The translations under genes were made by a program, and so were the position numbers. A DNA stretch of 64,000 nucleotides from Prochlorococcus sp. AG-388-A04 (GTDB lineage Bacteria; Cyanobacteriota; Cyanobacteriia; PCC-6307; Cyanobiaceae), in assembly GCA_003279935.1 (NCBI GenBank), contig QCGL01000005.1, positions 25,954-89,953 on the forward strand, read 5' to 3'. A model generated the notes under the pieces. That model searched no databases, had not been told where the DNA came from, and saw nothing but the letters and a program-made list of their open reading frames with translations. Below, one piece after another: positions 52,335 through 62,042 of this stretch; positions within the stretch are counted from its first letter, which is position 1; every line of letters starts with the position of its first letter.

Positions 52335-54911
52335 GTGATTACTTCTGAAAATACAGATAACAGAGCATTTAATTTATATAAACCATCTGATATAGAGGGT
52401 AAATGGCAGAAAATTTGGGAAGACGATAACTTATATAATACAGATGAGCAAGCAAGTAATAAAGAAAAATTTTATGCCTTATCCATGTTTCCCTACCCTT
52501 CAGGAAACCTTCATATGGGTCATGTGCGCAATTATGTAATAACAGACTTAGTTGCACGATTTCAAAGATTTCAGGGCAAAGTAGTGTTACATCCGATGGG
52601 CTGGGACGCATTTGGTTTGCCTGCTGAGAACGCCGCGATAGAAAGAGGAATAAATCCTGAAAAGTGGACTAAACAAAATATCGCTCATATGAAATCACAA
52701 TTAAAATTATTAGGTCTTTCTGTTGATTGGGATAGAGAATTTGCTACTTGTGATGAAAATTATTATGTATGGACTCAATTTTTATTTTTGGAATTACATA
52801 AAGCTGGTCTTGTTTATCAAAAGGAGTCTGAGGTAAATTGGGACCCAATTGATAATACTGTTTTAGCCAATGAGCAGGTTGATTCAGAAGGCAAATCATG
52901 GAGATCTGGAGCGATAGTTGAAAAGAAACTTTTGACTCAATGGTTTTTAAAAATTACTGATTATGCAGAAGAGTTATTGCAAGATTTAGAAAAATTAAAT
53001 GAGTGGCCTGAAAGAGTTAAGATAATGCAGGAAAATTGGATTGGTAAATCAATAGGTACAAATATAAATTTTAAAATAAAAGAATTTAAAAAGGAAAAAA
53101 TACAAGTATTCACAACAAGACCTGATACTTTATTTGGGGTAACTTATTTAGCAATATCAGTTAATCATCCTTTAATTAAAAAAATATCTGATAATAAAAT
53201 TTTAATTAAACTAGAAAATTTAAAAATCTATTTACAAGAAAGTAAAGATAAAGATCAAAAGAAAATTGGTATTCCCACAAATTTAATAGCTATAAATCCT
53301 ATAAATTCAAAGGAAATTCCTATCTGGATAGCAAGTTATGTTCTTGATGAATATGGAACTGGAGCAGTTATGGGAGTCCCCGCACATGATGAAAGAGATT
53401 TTGAATTTGCCAAAATTAATTCTATTGATATTAAACAAGTAATTATTAAGGATAAAGATAAATCTACAACCGAATTAACAAAGGCTTTTACCGACAATGG
53501 TTTTTTAATTAACTCAAATAATTTTGATGGCTTAAATAATAGTGATGCCAAAAAAAATATTTCAGAATATGGTGAACGAAATGGATGGGCTGAAAATAAA
53601 ATTCAATTTCGTTTGAGAGATTGGTTAATTTCTAGGCAAAGATATTGGGGATGTCCAATTCCAATTATTAAGTGTACTAATTGTGGTTCTGTTCCAGTAA
53701 ATAAAGAGGATATTCCTGTTAAATTACCAAATGAGATCAAAATATCCTCTAATAAAATTAATTCTCTAGGTAATAATAAAAGTTGGATTAATACGACATG
53801 TCCAAAATGCGGTAATTTGGCGAGTAGAGAAACGGATACTATGGACACCTTTATGTGTTCATCATGGTATTTTTTAAGATATCCTTCATCCAAATCTTTA
53901 ACAAAGCCATTCGAAAAAGAAAAAATTAATAAATGGTTACCTGTTGATCAATATGTTGGAGGTGTAGAGCATGCCATTTTACATTTGCTTTATGCAAGAT
54001 TTCTTACCAAAGCCCTAAGGGACAATAATCTTTTTGATATTGATGAACCATTTAAGAGGCTCTTGACACAAGGTATGGTTCAATCTGCAGCTTATAAAAA
54101 TTCAATAACAGGAAAATATATCTCTCCAACTGATATTAAAGATATAACTGATCCAAAAGATCCAAAAGACAATTCAAATCTTGAAGTTCTTTTTGAAAAA
54201 ATGTCAAAATCTAAATATAACGGTGTAGACCCTGAATCTGTAATAAAAAAATATGGAGCAGATACAGCAAGAATGTTTATTTTATTTAAAGCACCTCCAG
54301 AAAAAGACCTCGAATGGGGTGATTCTGATGTAGAAGGGCAATATAGATTTCTATGTAGAATATGGAAACTTTTCTCGGATTACACTAATAATGATATTTC
54401 TCATGAATTAAATAAACTTAAAAAAGAAAATGAAAGCTCATTATTAAAGTCTATAAATATTGCTATAAAAGAAATTTCTAATGATATAAAAAATAATCAA
54501 TTTAATACAGCAATATCAGAATTAATGAAGTTTTATAATTCAATATACGCGAACCTAAATCATGTAGGTAAAGACTTAAGAAGAGAAGCTCTTATGAAAT
54601 TTTGTATATTGTTAGCGCCATTTGCTCCTCATATTTCCGATGAAATCTGGCATTTAATTGGTAATTCAAAATCAGTACACCTAGAAAAATGGCCAATATT
54701 CGATGAAGATGCTCTAAAGGAAAATAGTTATGAATTAGTAATTCAAATAAATGGAAAAGTTAGAGATAAAATTAATTTAGAAATTAATATTTCTGATGAT
54801 GAAATTAAAGAAAAAACATTAGTTAGACCTAATGTAAAAAAATGGATTGATAATAAAACAATCAGAAAAGTAATAATTGTAAAAGGCAGAATTATAAATA
54901 TTGTCGTTTAA
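52335..54911 (+). CDS. leuS: Leucyl-tRNA synthetase
   Basis: Class I synthetase of 858 residues, normal bacterial length. The HIGH motif is in YPSGNLHMGHVRNYVITD (about 53). The CP1 editing domain contains TTRPDTLFGVTYLAISV (about 258). Zinc-ribbon cysteines are in KCTNCGSVPV and TTCPKCGNL. KMSKS is in FEKMSKSKYNGVDP (about 626). The start is GTG at 52335; no ATG lies before the first conserved block. It is divergent from dapF and converges with pgi (2 bases). Confidence 0.97.
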   Translation: MITSENTDNRAFNLYKPSDIEGKWQKIWEDDNLYNTDEQASNKEKFYALSMFPYPSGNLHMGHVRNYVITDLVARFQRFQGKVVLHPMGWDAFGLPAENAAIERGINPEKWTKQNIAHMKSQLKLLGLSVDWDREFATCDENYYVWTQFLFLELHKAGLVYQKESEVNWDPIDNTVLANEQVDSEGKSWRSGAIVEKKLLTQWFLKITDYAEELLQDLEKLNEWPERVKIMQENWIGKSIGTNINFKIKEFKKEKIQVFTTRPDTLFGVTYLAISVNHPLIKKISDNKILIKLENLKIYLQESKDKDQKKIGIPTNLIAINPINSKEIPIWIASYVLDEYGTGAVMGVPAHDERDFEFAKINSIDIKQVIIKDKDKSTTELTKAFTDNGFLINSNNFDGLNNSDAKKNISEYGERNGWAENKIQFRLRDWLISRQRYWGCPIPIIKCTNCGSVPVNKEDIPVKLPNEIKISSNKINSLGNNKSWINTTCPKCGNLASRETDTMDTFMCSSWYFLRYPSSKSLTKPFEKEKINKWLPVDQYVGGVEHAILHLLYARFLTKALRDNNLFDIDEPFKRLLTQGMVQSAAYKNSITGKYISPTDIKDITDPKDPKDNSNLEVLFEKMSKSKYNGVDPESVIKKYGADTARMFILFKAPPEKDLEWGDSDVEGQYRFLCRIWKLFSDYTNNDISHELNKLKKENESSLLKSINIAIKEISNDIKNNQFNTAISELMKFYNSIYANLNHVGKDLRREALMKFCILLAPFAPHISDEIWHLIGNSKSVHLEKWPIFDEDALKENSYELVIQINGKVRDKINLEINISDDEIKEKTLVRPNVKKWIDNKTIRKVIIVKGRIINIVV

Positions 54912-54913
54912 TA

Positions 54914-56494
54914 TTATCTAATTTTTTTAATTCTTATTGTACTTGGGTTAGACCAATCTCCATTTATAAGATAGTCATCATTACCAAAACACATCTGACG
55001 AATTATAAAAAATATTGGCTCAGCTGATGAATTCTCGATAAGAGAAGTAATTTCTTTAATTGATAATTCTTCGCCATTATTAAATATTTCTGTTACTTGT
55101 TTTTGATAATCAATTATTTCTGCGGCTGCTTTTTTACCAGCTTCTACACCTGGTTGATCATAAGCATTTATATCAACTAATTCTGCGTAAAAAGAAACAG
55201 CTCGCTCAAATAGAGCAATTAAGGCACCTAGCGTTAAACAATTTAACTTATCCAAGGTGATTGTTATGCTTTGCCTATTTTCGTTGGATAGTGCAGATCT
55301 TGTACCTTGTAAAAATCCTGATAAAAATTCTTTAGGATTTTCAGAGTCAAAATAGTAATTACTATTAGGGGTATCAAGTAACTCTATAAAAACACAAAAG
55401 AAATTATCAATACCATCTCTTAACTGTTGAACATATGCATGTTGATCAGTAGAGCCTTTATTACCAAAAACAGATATTCCTTGATGAACGATATCACCCT
55501 TCCTATTAAACTTTTTACCTAGAGACTCCATAACTAATTGTTGAAGATATTTACTAAATACTTGTAACCTGTCTCTATAAGGTAATACAACCATATCTCT
55601 CTTACCTATTCCATCACCAGAAAAAAACCATGCTGATGATAGTAAAGCCGCAGGATTATGTTTAAAATTGGGTATCCGAGTTAACTCATCCATTATTGCT
55701 GCACCTTTAATAAATTCAGAAACATCTCGATTAATAAGAGCTAAAGGAAGCAGGCCAACTGAGCTAGTAATACTGGTTCTACCGCCAACCCAGTCAGGAA
55801 GATTAAATATTTTCAACCAATTCTCAAATTGTGCTTTTTTATATAATTGGCTATCTTTCATTGTTATTGCTATTGCGTTTGAGTTCCAGTCTAAATTTTT
55901 ATTTTCTACATGCTTTTTAATTATATTCATTGCTATTTTTGGTTCAGGTGTTCCACCTGACTTACTTACAACAACAAATAATGTGGTAGCCAATTTATCA
56001 GATAATTCATCTAATTTCTCACTTATTAAAAATGGATCAATATTATCAATGTATGAAAAATTCAATCCACAAGAATTCTCTTGTAATGCTTCAGTTATTA
56101 ATAATGGACCTAAACCGCTTCCTCCAATACCTATCCATAAAACGTCAGTAAATTTTTGATTTTTATTATTAGTGATTTTACCCTCTAATATATTTTCTCC
56201 AAATATTGAAATATCTCTAATCTCTTTATTGATTTCATCCTTTATAAGATTATTTGGAGCAACAGATGGATTTCTTAACCAATAATGTCCAACTTGTCTT
56301 TTCTCATCAATATTTGAAATAGCACCAGCTTCTAATTCCTTAAGGGCTGTAAAAACGTTTTTAAATTTATTTTCTAAAGATGATATTTGGTCGAGAGTAA
56401 AATTTATTTTGCTGATATCTAACCATATATTTACTTGTTTATCAAACCAAAGGTAGTTGCAATATTTATCCCATGAATTAAAATCATTATTCAT
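54914..56494 (-). CDS. pgi: Glucose-6-phosphate isomerase
   Basis: Interconverts glucose-6-P and fructose-6-P. 526 residues. Visible are [20 protein letters not shown] (about 118), the phosphate-binding [17 protein letters not shown] (about 174), the [17 protein letters not shown] block (about 238) and [20 protein letters not shown]. Complete. It is single, convergent with leuS with a 2-base gap; a 182-base AT-rich gap separates it from the divergent purN. Confidence 0.96.
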   Translation of the reverse strand: MNNDFNSWDKYCNYLWFDKQVNIWLDISKINFTLDQISSLENKFKNVFTALKELEAGAISNIDEKRQVGHYWLRNPSVAPNNLIKDEINKEIRDISIFGENILEGKITNNKNQKFTDVLWIGIGGSGLGPLLITEALQENSCGLNFSYIDNIDPFLISEKLDELSDKLATTLFVVVSKSGGTPEPKIAMNIIKKHVENKNLDWNSNAIAITMKDSQLYKKAQFENWLKIFNLPDWVGGRTSITSSVGLLPLALINRDVSEFIKGAAIMDELTRIPNFKHNPAALLSSAWFFSGDGIGKRDMVVLPYRDRLQVFSKYLQQLVMESLGKKFNRKGDIVHQGISVFGNKGSTDQHAYVQQLRDGIDNFFCVFIELLDTPNSNYYFDSENPKEFLSGFLQGTRSALSNENRQSITITLDKLNCLTLGALIALFERAVSFYAELVDINAYDQPGVEAGKKAAAEIIDYQKQVTEIFNNGEELSIKEITSLIENSSAEPIFFIIRQMCFGNDDYLINGDWSNPSTIRIKKIR

Positions 56495-56676
56495 TTTATA
56501 TGTTGACTATTTTCTTATTTTGTTTATTATATCGAGTTTATTCTTCGTAAATACTAATCATTTCAATTTATTTAGTTATATTATTTTTAGATCATAATGT
56601 TTGTGAATTTTAATAAATAATATTAGGGGTTTTTTTTATTTATATCTCATTTATTATTCAATAAAAATATCAACTT

Positions 56677-57333
56677 TTGGATAAATCATTCAATTATTTA
56701 ATTTCACCTGAAATTTCACAACTTAGAGAATTTTCACCAAAATTAAAAATAGCAATTTTAGCTTCAGGTGAAGGATCAAATTTTCAAGAATTAATTGATC
56801 TCTCCAATTCAAATAAATTTGATATAGATATTAAGATTTTAATTACAAACAAATCAGAGGCTGGCTGTATATCCAGAGCTAAAAACTCAAATATCTCTTA
56901 TAAGGTAATTAAAAGTTCTGATTATGAAAATAAGGATTATTTTGAGGATGAAATTATTAATACAATAAAAAAACAGGATATAGAACTTGTTGTTATGGCA
57001 GGTTGGATGAAAATTATGTCATCAAAATTTGTTAATGAATTTAAGAATAAAATAATAAATATTCACCCATCATTACTTCCTTCTTTTAAAGGAAGTAATG
57101 CAATTAAAGAAGCCATAACAAATGGTTCCAAAATCACTGGTTGTTCAGTACATTTTGTGGAACCAGAGGTTGATAGTGGTCCCTTAATTATGCAAGCAGC
57201 ATTAGCTATTTCGGATAAGGATAATTTAGAGACAATAACTCAGAAATTACATTTATTGGAACATAAAATATTACCACTCTCAATTTCTCAGGCTGGATAT
57301 ATTATCCGGAATAAATTCATGGGTAATGATTAA
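56677..57333 (+). CDS. purN: Phosphoribosylglycinamide formyltransferase
   Basis: Third step of purine synthesis (formyl-THF dependent). 218 residues: nucleotide-binding KIAILASGEGSNFQELI (about 28), active-site NIHPSLLPSFKGSNAI (about 127, Asn and His), and CSVHFVEPEVDSGPLIMQAA with the catalytic Asp (about 165). The start is TTG at 56677 with about 25 extra residues before the first strand; a later start cannot be excluded. It converges with argC, overlapping 17 bases. Confidence 0.95.
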   Translation: MDKSFNYLISPEISQLREFSPKLKIAILASGEGSNFQELIDLSNSNKFDIDIKILITNKSEAGCISRAKNSNISYKVIKSSDYENKDYFEDEIINTIKKQDIELVVMAGWMKIMSSKFVNEFKNKIINIHPSLLPSFKGSNAIKEAITNGSKITGCSVHFVEPEVDSGPLIMQAALAISDKDNLETITQKLHLLEHKILPLSISQAGYIIRNKFMGND

Positions 57334-58372
57334 TCATTTCTAACCCATTATTTATTGGCAAACCAGATATTAGATTAAGATTTTGTATGGCTTGCCCTGT
57401 TTGTCCTTTAATTAAATTATCTATTACTGATAAAATAATTATTCTTCCATTTCTAGTATCAACTTTGACAGAGAGATGGATTTCATTTGTATTCTTAACC
57501 CACTTGGTGGAAGGATAAATATCAACTGGTAATACTCGAATATGCGAGTAGTTTCTATAATAATTTTCTAATATAATCCTACAATCAGAAGAAGTTAAAC
57601 CTGGATCTCTTAATCTTCCATAAATTGTCGAATGCATACCTCTTGTCATTGGTATTAAATGAGGAGTGAATAGTAGTTCAATATCATTACCAGAAATAAA
57701 ACTTGCAATTTGTTCTATTTCTGAAGTATGTCTATGCTTTATTAGTCCATAGGCAGATATACCATCTCCACATTCAGAAAATAATAAATTTTGATGTGGT
57801 TCTCTGCCTCCACCTGATGTACCACTTTTTGAATCTATTACTATACCTTCATTATCAATAATCCCTTGGGATAAAAATGGGGTAAGAGGTATTAGAGCAG
57901 ATGTTGGGTAACATCCAGGGCAGGCGATTAATCTTGCTTTAGATATATCTTTAAAATTAATTTCTGGAAGACCATAAACTGCTTCTTTACATAAATCATC
58001 GTCATCTCTCTTATATTTTTTCGCTTCGTTGCAATAGACACTTTTCCATTGATCAAGATACTTATACCTATAATCGGCTGATAAATCAATTACTTTTACT
58101 CCTTTTTCTAATAAACCTCTTGTTAATGTAGAAGAAATTCCATTAGGCAAGCAAAGTAAAGCAACATTAGCTTTATCGGCGATTCTATCTATTGATATTT
58201 TTTCAATTAAATTGTCAGACTCTAAATTTATGAATGGAAAATTATCAGTCCATTTTGTTCCTGAAGATTTGTTACCTCCTAAATAAGAAATTTTATAATT
58301 TTTATTATCCTTTAATAGATTTACTGCTTGTATTCCCCCGTAACCAGTAGCACCAACTATTGCAACATTCAT
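57317..58372 (-). CDS. argC: N-acetyl-gamma-glutamyl-phosphate reductase
   Basis: Third step of arginine synthesis. 351 residues: NAD(P)-binding VAIVGATGYGGIQAVNLL at the start and the catalytic cysteine in LIACPGCYPTSALIPLTPFL (about 149). Also present are GGGREPHQNLLFSE and the His-containing IKHRHTSEIEQIA. Complete. It is divergent from ribBA by 87 bases and overlaps the convergent purN. Confidence 0.96.
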   Translation of the reverse strand: MNVAIVGATGYGGIQAVNLLKDNKNYKISYLGGNKSSGTKWTDNFPFINLESDNLIEKISIDRIADKANVALLCLPNGISSTLTRGLLEKGVKVIDLSADYRYKYLDQWKSVYCNEAKKYKRDDDDLCKEAVYGLPEINFKDISKARLIACPGCYPTSALIPLTPFLSQGIIDNEGIVIDSKSGTSGGGREPHQNLLFSECGDGISAYGLIKHRHTSEIEQIASFISGNDIELLFTPHLIPMTRGMHSTIYGRLRDPGLTSSDCRIILENYYRNYSHIRVLPVDIYPSTKWVKNTNEIHLSVKVDTRNGRIIILSVIDNLIKGQTGQAIQNLNLISGLPINNGLEMINHYP

Positions 58373-58459
58373 TTCTCTTTATTGGCAGACTTTAAGATAG
58401 GATTGTAAGTGTTGACTAAATAATAATTAAAACACTTTTTTCTATATTGAATAGTAATA

Positions 58460-60184
58460 ATGAAAGAAACAAGTCCCAAATCAAATAATGGAACAATTGT
58501 GGATAATAACGAAATTTTTAATATAGAATTTGATCCCATAAGCGATGCATTAGCTGCCATAAGAAATGGAGAATGCATAATTGTTGTTGATGATGAGAGA
58601 AGAGAAAATGAAGGCGATTTAATTTGTGCGGCTCAGTTTGCAACTCCTCAACAAATAAACTTTATGGCTACAGAGGGCAGAGGTTTAATATGTTTAGCAA
58701 TGCAAGGAGACAAGTTAGATGCCTTAGATTTGCCTTTGATGGTTGATCGAAATACAGATGAAAATCAAACTGCATTTACTATTTCAATAGATGCAGGTCC
58801 TGAGAATAATGTAACTACTGGAATATCAGCAGAGGATAGAGCTAAAACTATCCAAGTTGCAATAAATCCTTCAACTAAGCCAGAAGATTTAAGAAGACCA
58901 GGACATATATTTCCACTAAGAGCAAAAAAAGGAGGAGTATTAAAAAGGGCTGGGCATACCGAAGCCGCTGTAGACATTGCTGCTATGTCTGGACTTTATC
59001 CTGCTGGTGTGATTTGTGAAATACAAAATTCAGATGGGTCAATGTCAAGACTTCCTCAGCTTAAGCAATATGCGAAAGAATGGGGAATGAAGTTAATATC
59101 CATTGCAGACCTAATCAGTTATAGATTTCAAAACGAAAGATTTGTTTATAGAAAATCTGATGCAATACTCCCAAGTATTTTCGGTAATTTTAAGGCATAT
59201 GGATATATAAATGAACTTGACGGTTCTGAACATATTGCACTAGTAAAGCAAAAGTCAAATAAATTAAGTGAACCAGTATTAGTAAGGATGCATTCAGAAT
59301 GTTTAACCGGTGATGCTTTTGGATCACTACGTTGTGATTGTAGACCCCAGTTAGAGGCTGCGTTAGCAAGGATTGAAAAAGAAGAAGAGGGTGTGGTTGT
59401 TTATTTAAGACAAGAAGGAAGAGGTATTGGTTTGATTAATAAATTAAAAGCATACAGTTTACAAGATGGTGGTTTGGATACTGTAGAAGCAAATGAAAAA
59501 TTGGGTTTCCCTGCAGACCTAAGAAATTATGGAGTTGGAGCACAAATATTAACTGACCTTGGGATCAAAAAGTTAAAACTACTTACAAATAATCCTAGAA
59601 AAATTGCTGGATTAGGTGGATATGGAATAGAAGTTACGGAAAGAGTCCCATTAGTGATATGTCCTGGCGAGCATAATTCTGAATATCTAAATGTAAAGAG
59701 ACAAAAACTTGGACATATGTTAGATGAAGAAAAATTAAATTCTATAGATATAGATCCTTATATTGCAATTTTCCTTGATGGTGATTATAAATCAATAGAT
59801 TTAGTTCCTATCAAAAATAAAATAATTGATTTCTGCAAAAAAAACAAAATAAATATTATCTTAGAAAGCTCTCCTAGACTTTTAGCTTTTTGGAATAGAC
59901 CTAAATTAGTATGGAAAATATTGCATGACAAAAACAGAGAAGATTTCACTATTAATGATAATGAAATTAATAAGATTGAAATCTTTATTCAATTTTTATT
60001 AGAATATAATAAAAGTACAAAAGTAGGAATTATCGTATCAAAAAATATTCAACAGGCTTTACATCCAAAAAACAGTATTAAATTAAAAAATACCAAGTTT
60101 TCAATAAAAAATGAAGAATTATACTCATCCACTAGGAAATTTAATCTCGATAAAGAAACGTTCAGTATTATTTTTGATAAATAA
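58460..60184 (+). CDS. ribBA: Bifunctional DHBP synthase / GTP cyclohydrolase II with C-terminal extension
   Basis: Makes both precursors of riboflavin: 3,4-dihydroxy-2-butanone 4-phosphate and the pyrimidine. 574 residues. The RibB domain has [17 protein letters not shown] (about 40) and [13 protein letters not shown] (about 165). The RibA domain has zinc cysteines in [17 protein letters not shown] (about 278) and [14 protein letters not shown] (about 315). After [12 protein letters not shown] (about 420) come about 150 further residues with no motif I recognise. It is divergent from argC and converges with the cyclophilin gene. Confidence 0.95.
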   Translation: MKETSPKSNNGTIVDNNEIFNIEFDPISDALAAIRNGECIIVVDDERRENEGDLICAAQFATPQQINFMATEGRGLICLAMQGDKLDALDLPLMVDRNTDENQTAFTISIDAGPENNVTTGISAEDRAKTIQVAINPSTKPEDLRRPGHIFPLRAKKGGVLKRAGHTEAAVDIAAMSGLYPAGVICEIQNSDGSMSRLPQLKQYAKEWGMKLISIADLISYRFQNERFVYRKSDAILPSIFGNFKAYGYINELDGSEHIALVKQKSNKLSEPVLVRMHSECLTGDAFGSLRCDCRPQLEAALARIEKEEEGVVVYLRQEGRGIGLINKLKAYSLQDGGLDTVEANEKLGFPADLRNYGVGAQILTDLGIKKLKLLTNNPRKIAGLGGYGIEVTERVPLVICPGEHNSEYLNVKRQKLGHMLDEEKLNSIDIDPYIAIFLDGDYKSIDLVPIKNKIIDFCKKNKINIILESSPRLLAFWNRPKLVWKILHDKNREDFTINDNEINKIEIFIQFLLEYNKSTKVGIIVSKNIQQALHPKNSIKLKNTKFSIKNEELYSSTRKFNLDKETFSIIFDK

Positions 60185-60189
60185 TTATC

Positions 60190-60627
60190 TTAAACTAGAC
60201 TGGCTTTAACAATTTTTGAGCCGTTTGTTAGTTTTAAAACAATATCCATATCTTCTGTTTTTCCAAAGACAGTATGTACTCCATCCAAATGAGGTTGTGC
60301 TTCATAAACTATGAAAAATTGACTACCACCAGTATTTTTTCCTGCATGAGCCATTGATAGCGAACCTTTTAGGTGTTTGTTAGGGTTGATTTCACAATTA
60401 ATTTTATATCCTGGTCCACCTGTTCCAGGCATGCCTGAAGATCCTGCACGTGTATTAGGGCAACCACCTTGAGCCATAAAACCTGGGATAACACGATGAA
60501 AGGCCAATCCGTCATAAAAACCTTCACTAATTAGTTTTGTGAAATTATTAACTGTATTAGGTGCGTCATTAGAAAATAATTCAATATTAATAGTGCCTGC
60601 ATCTGTTTCAAATAAAGCTTTTGTCAT
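60190..60627 (-). CDS. Peptidyl-prolyl cis-trans isomerase, cyclophilin type
   Basis: Cytoplasmic-type cyclophilin of 145 residues without signal peptide. It carries the active-site [13 protein letters not shown] (about 42), [19 protein letters not shown] (about 94) and [13 protein letters not shown]. Complete. It lies 35 bases downstream of the DUF3110 gene on the same strand, in the same direction as the dnaK-dnaJ genes beyond, so this end of the window is rich in folding factors. Confidence 0.94.
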   Translation of the reverse strand: MTKALFETDAGTINIELFSNDAPNTVNNFTKLISEGFYDGLAFHRVIPGFMAQGGCPNTRAGSSGMPGTGGPGYKINCEINPNKHLKGSLSMAHAGKNTGGSQFFIVYEAQPHLDGVHTVFGKTEDMDIVLKLTNGSKIVKASLV

Positions 60628-60662
60628 TGTGAGTTTAATTATCTTAATTTTTATTTTAAACG

Positions 60663-61067
60663 TTAGAGAAGCTTTTCAAGATTCTCCTTAATGGAATTTA
60701 AATCTATATTTTCTTCTATATTTTCTTCTTTATTTTCTTCTTTATGTTCTTCTTCGTTCCAAGTCTCCACTTCTAAATTTTTTTGAGGAGGAGAAATTAA
60801 TAATCTATCCTCTGCTGTCTTTGGCACGAAATTTTTCTCAACTAATTTACATTCATAATCTAGTTTTGTACAAAAATCTCTAATTTCATCTATCGAAATC
60901 ATTTCTACGGAAGGCAAGGGGAAATCCTGAGCCTCTAAAAGTCCACAGTAACGTTTAGCATCATCTATTTCTTCAAACATTAGAACTATAGTTCTACCTT
61001 TAAGTTCTATTGAATGTATTCCTTCTTTCTCTGTACCGAAGTTATAAAGTAAAACATAAATATTCAT
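60663..61067 (-). CDS. DUF3110 family protein
   Basis: 134 residues. The N-terminal 90 fit the cyanobacterial/plant DUF3110 pattern ([20 protein letters not shown], then [20 protein letters not shown], then [15 protein letters not shown]). The C-terminal tail is a run of Glu/Lys/Asn repeats ([19 protein letters not shown]), probably disordered. Unknown function. It lies between dnaJ and the cyclophilin gene on the same strand; a chaperone link is only contextual. Confidence 0.75.
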   Translation of the reverse strand: MNIYVLLYNFGTEKEGIHSIELKGRTIVLMFEEIDDAKRYCGLLEAQDFPLPSVEMISIDEIRDFCTKLDYECKLVEKNFVPKTAEDRLLISPPQKNLEVETWNEEEHKEENKEENIEENIDLNSIKENLEKLL

Positions 61068-61100
61068 AAAAACTTTTTAAAATTATTATATATTATTTAG

Positions 61101-62042
61101 CTATTCATCTGATAGTGATAATTCTTGAAGTCTGGTATATAAAGCTATCTCCTCATCATTTATATCTGCTGGAATAACAACTAAGATTTCTACAAACTGA
61201 TCTCCAATATTATCTCCAAAACTTAATCCTCTTCCCTTAAGTCTTAACAATCTTCCAGTTGAAGACTTTGGAGGTACTTGAAGAGTTACATTTCCATCAA
61301 GAGTAGGAACTTCTACTGCACATCCAAGAAGGGCGTCAGGGGGAAATAACTCTAATTTATAAAGAACACGTAGACCATCTATTCGAAGTCCATTTTCAGT
61401 TTGGACTTTTAATTGTAAATAATGATCTTTTCCACCTTTTGCAATATTCTCTAATCTCAATCTCCAACCATCACCTGCGAATGGGGGAGTATCAACTTCT
61501 ACAACAGTTTCATCTTCTAGTTCTATCAATATGGATGCCCCAATCAGAGCTTCATCTGGTGTTAATTCGATAATAGTTTCGATATCTTGATGAAGTTTTA
61601 CGGGTGGTGGTTCTTCTGGAGATCTTGCTGGGTAGTCGTAACTATTAAACTCTTCTTCATTAAAAATTTCATTAGGCTTTTCATCTTCAAAAAAATCAGA
61701 AGTTTGATCATAGCTATCATTATCTAATTCAGATTCGTATTCAAATCCAAATAGAGAATTGAGATAATCTTTAAATTCAGGAAAACCTGTCCTGTACTTT
61801 TTATAATTTTCTTCGTTAGAAGAATTAGAATCTAAAGGTTTAACTCGTCTGGCAGGATCACGTAAGAATTCGTAAGCTTCATTAATTAATTTAAATCTAT
61901 CCTCAGCGTTTATATCGTTTTTATTTAAATCGGGATGCCATTTTCTTGCTTCCCTTCGAAAAGCTTTTTTAAGTTCAATATTGTCGAATTCAGAGGATAA
62001 ACCTAAAATCGACAAATAGTCTTTTTTAGAGGAAGTAGTCAT
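61101..62042 (-). CDS. DnaJ-type co-chaperone without zinc finger
   Basis: J-domain protein. The track starts at 62075, but the ATG at 62042 directly precedes the J domain (SSKKDYLSILGLSSEFDNIE) and overlaps dnaK by 17 rather than 50 bases; I prefer it (313 aa). HPD is in RKWHPDLNKND (about 38). An acidic linker (about 80-155) replaces the Gly/Phe region. Two substrate-binding beta domains follow (LTPDEALIGASILIEL, PPDALLGCAVEVPTLDG, STGRLLRLKGRGL). The cysteine-rich zinc finger is missing, as in CbpA-type proteins. It should pair with the DnaK encoded immediately upstream. Confidence 0.88.
   Translation of the reverse strand: MTTSSKKDYLSILGLSSEFDNIELKKAFRREARKWHPDLNKNDINAEDRFKLINEAYEFLRDPARRVKPLDSNSSNEENYKKYRTGFPEFKDYLNSLFGFEYESELDNDSYDQTSDFFEDEKPNEIFNEEEFNSYDYPARSPEEPPPVKLHQDIETIIELTPDEALIGASILIELEDETVVEVDTPPFAGDGWRLRLENIAKGGKDHYLQLKVQTENGLRIDGLRVLYKLELFPPDALLGCAVEVPTLDGNVTLQVPPKSSTGRLLRLKGRGLSFGDNIGDQFVEILVVIPADINDEEIALYTRLQELSLSDE

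Noticed and set aside
55668-56159. 163-aa ORF on the plus strand
   Set aside because: Antisense to pgi.
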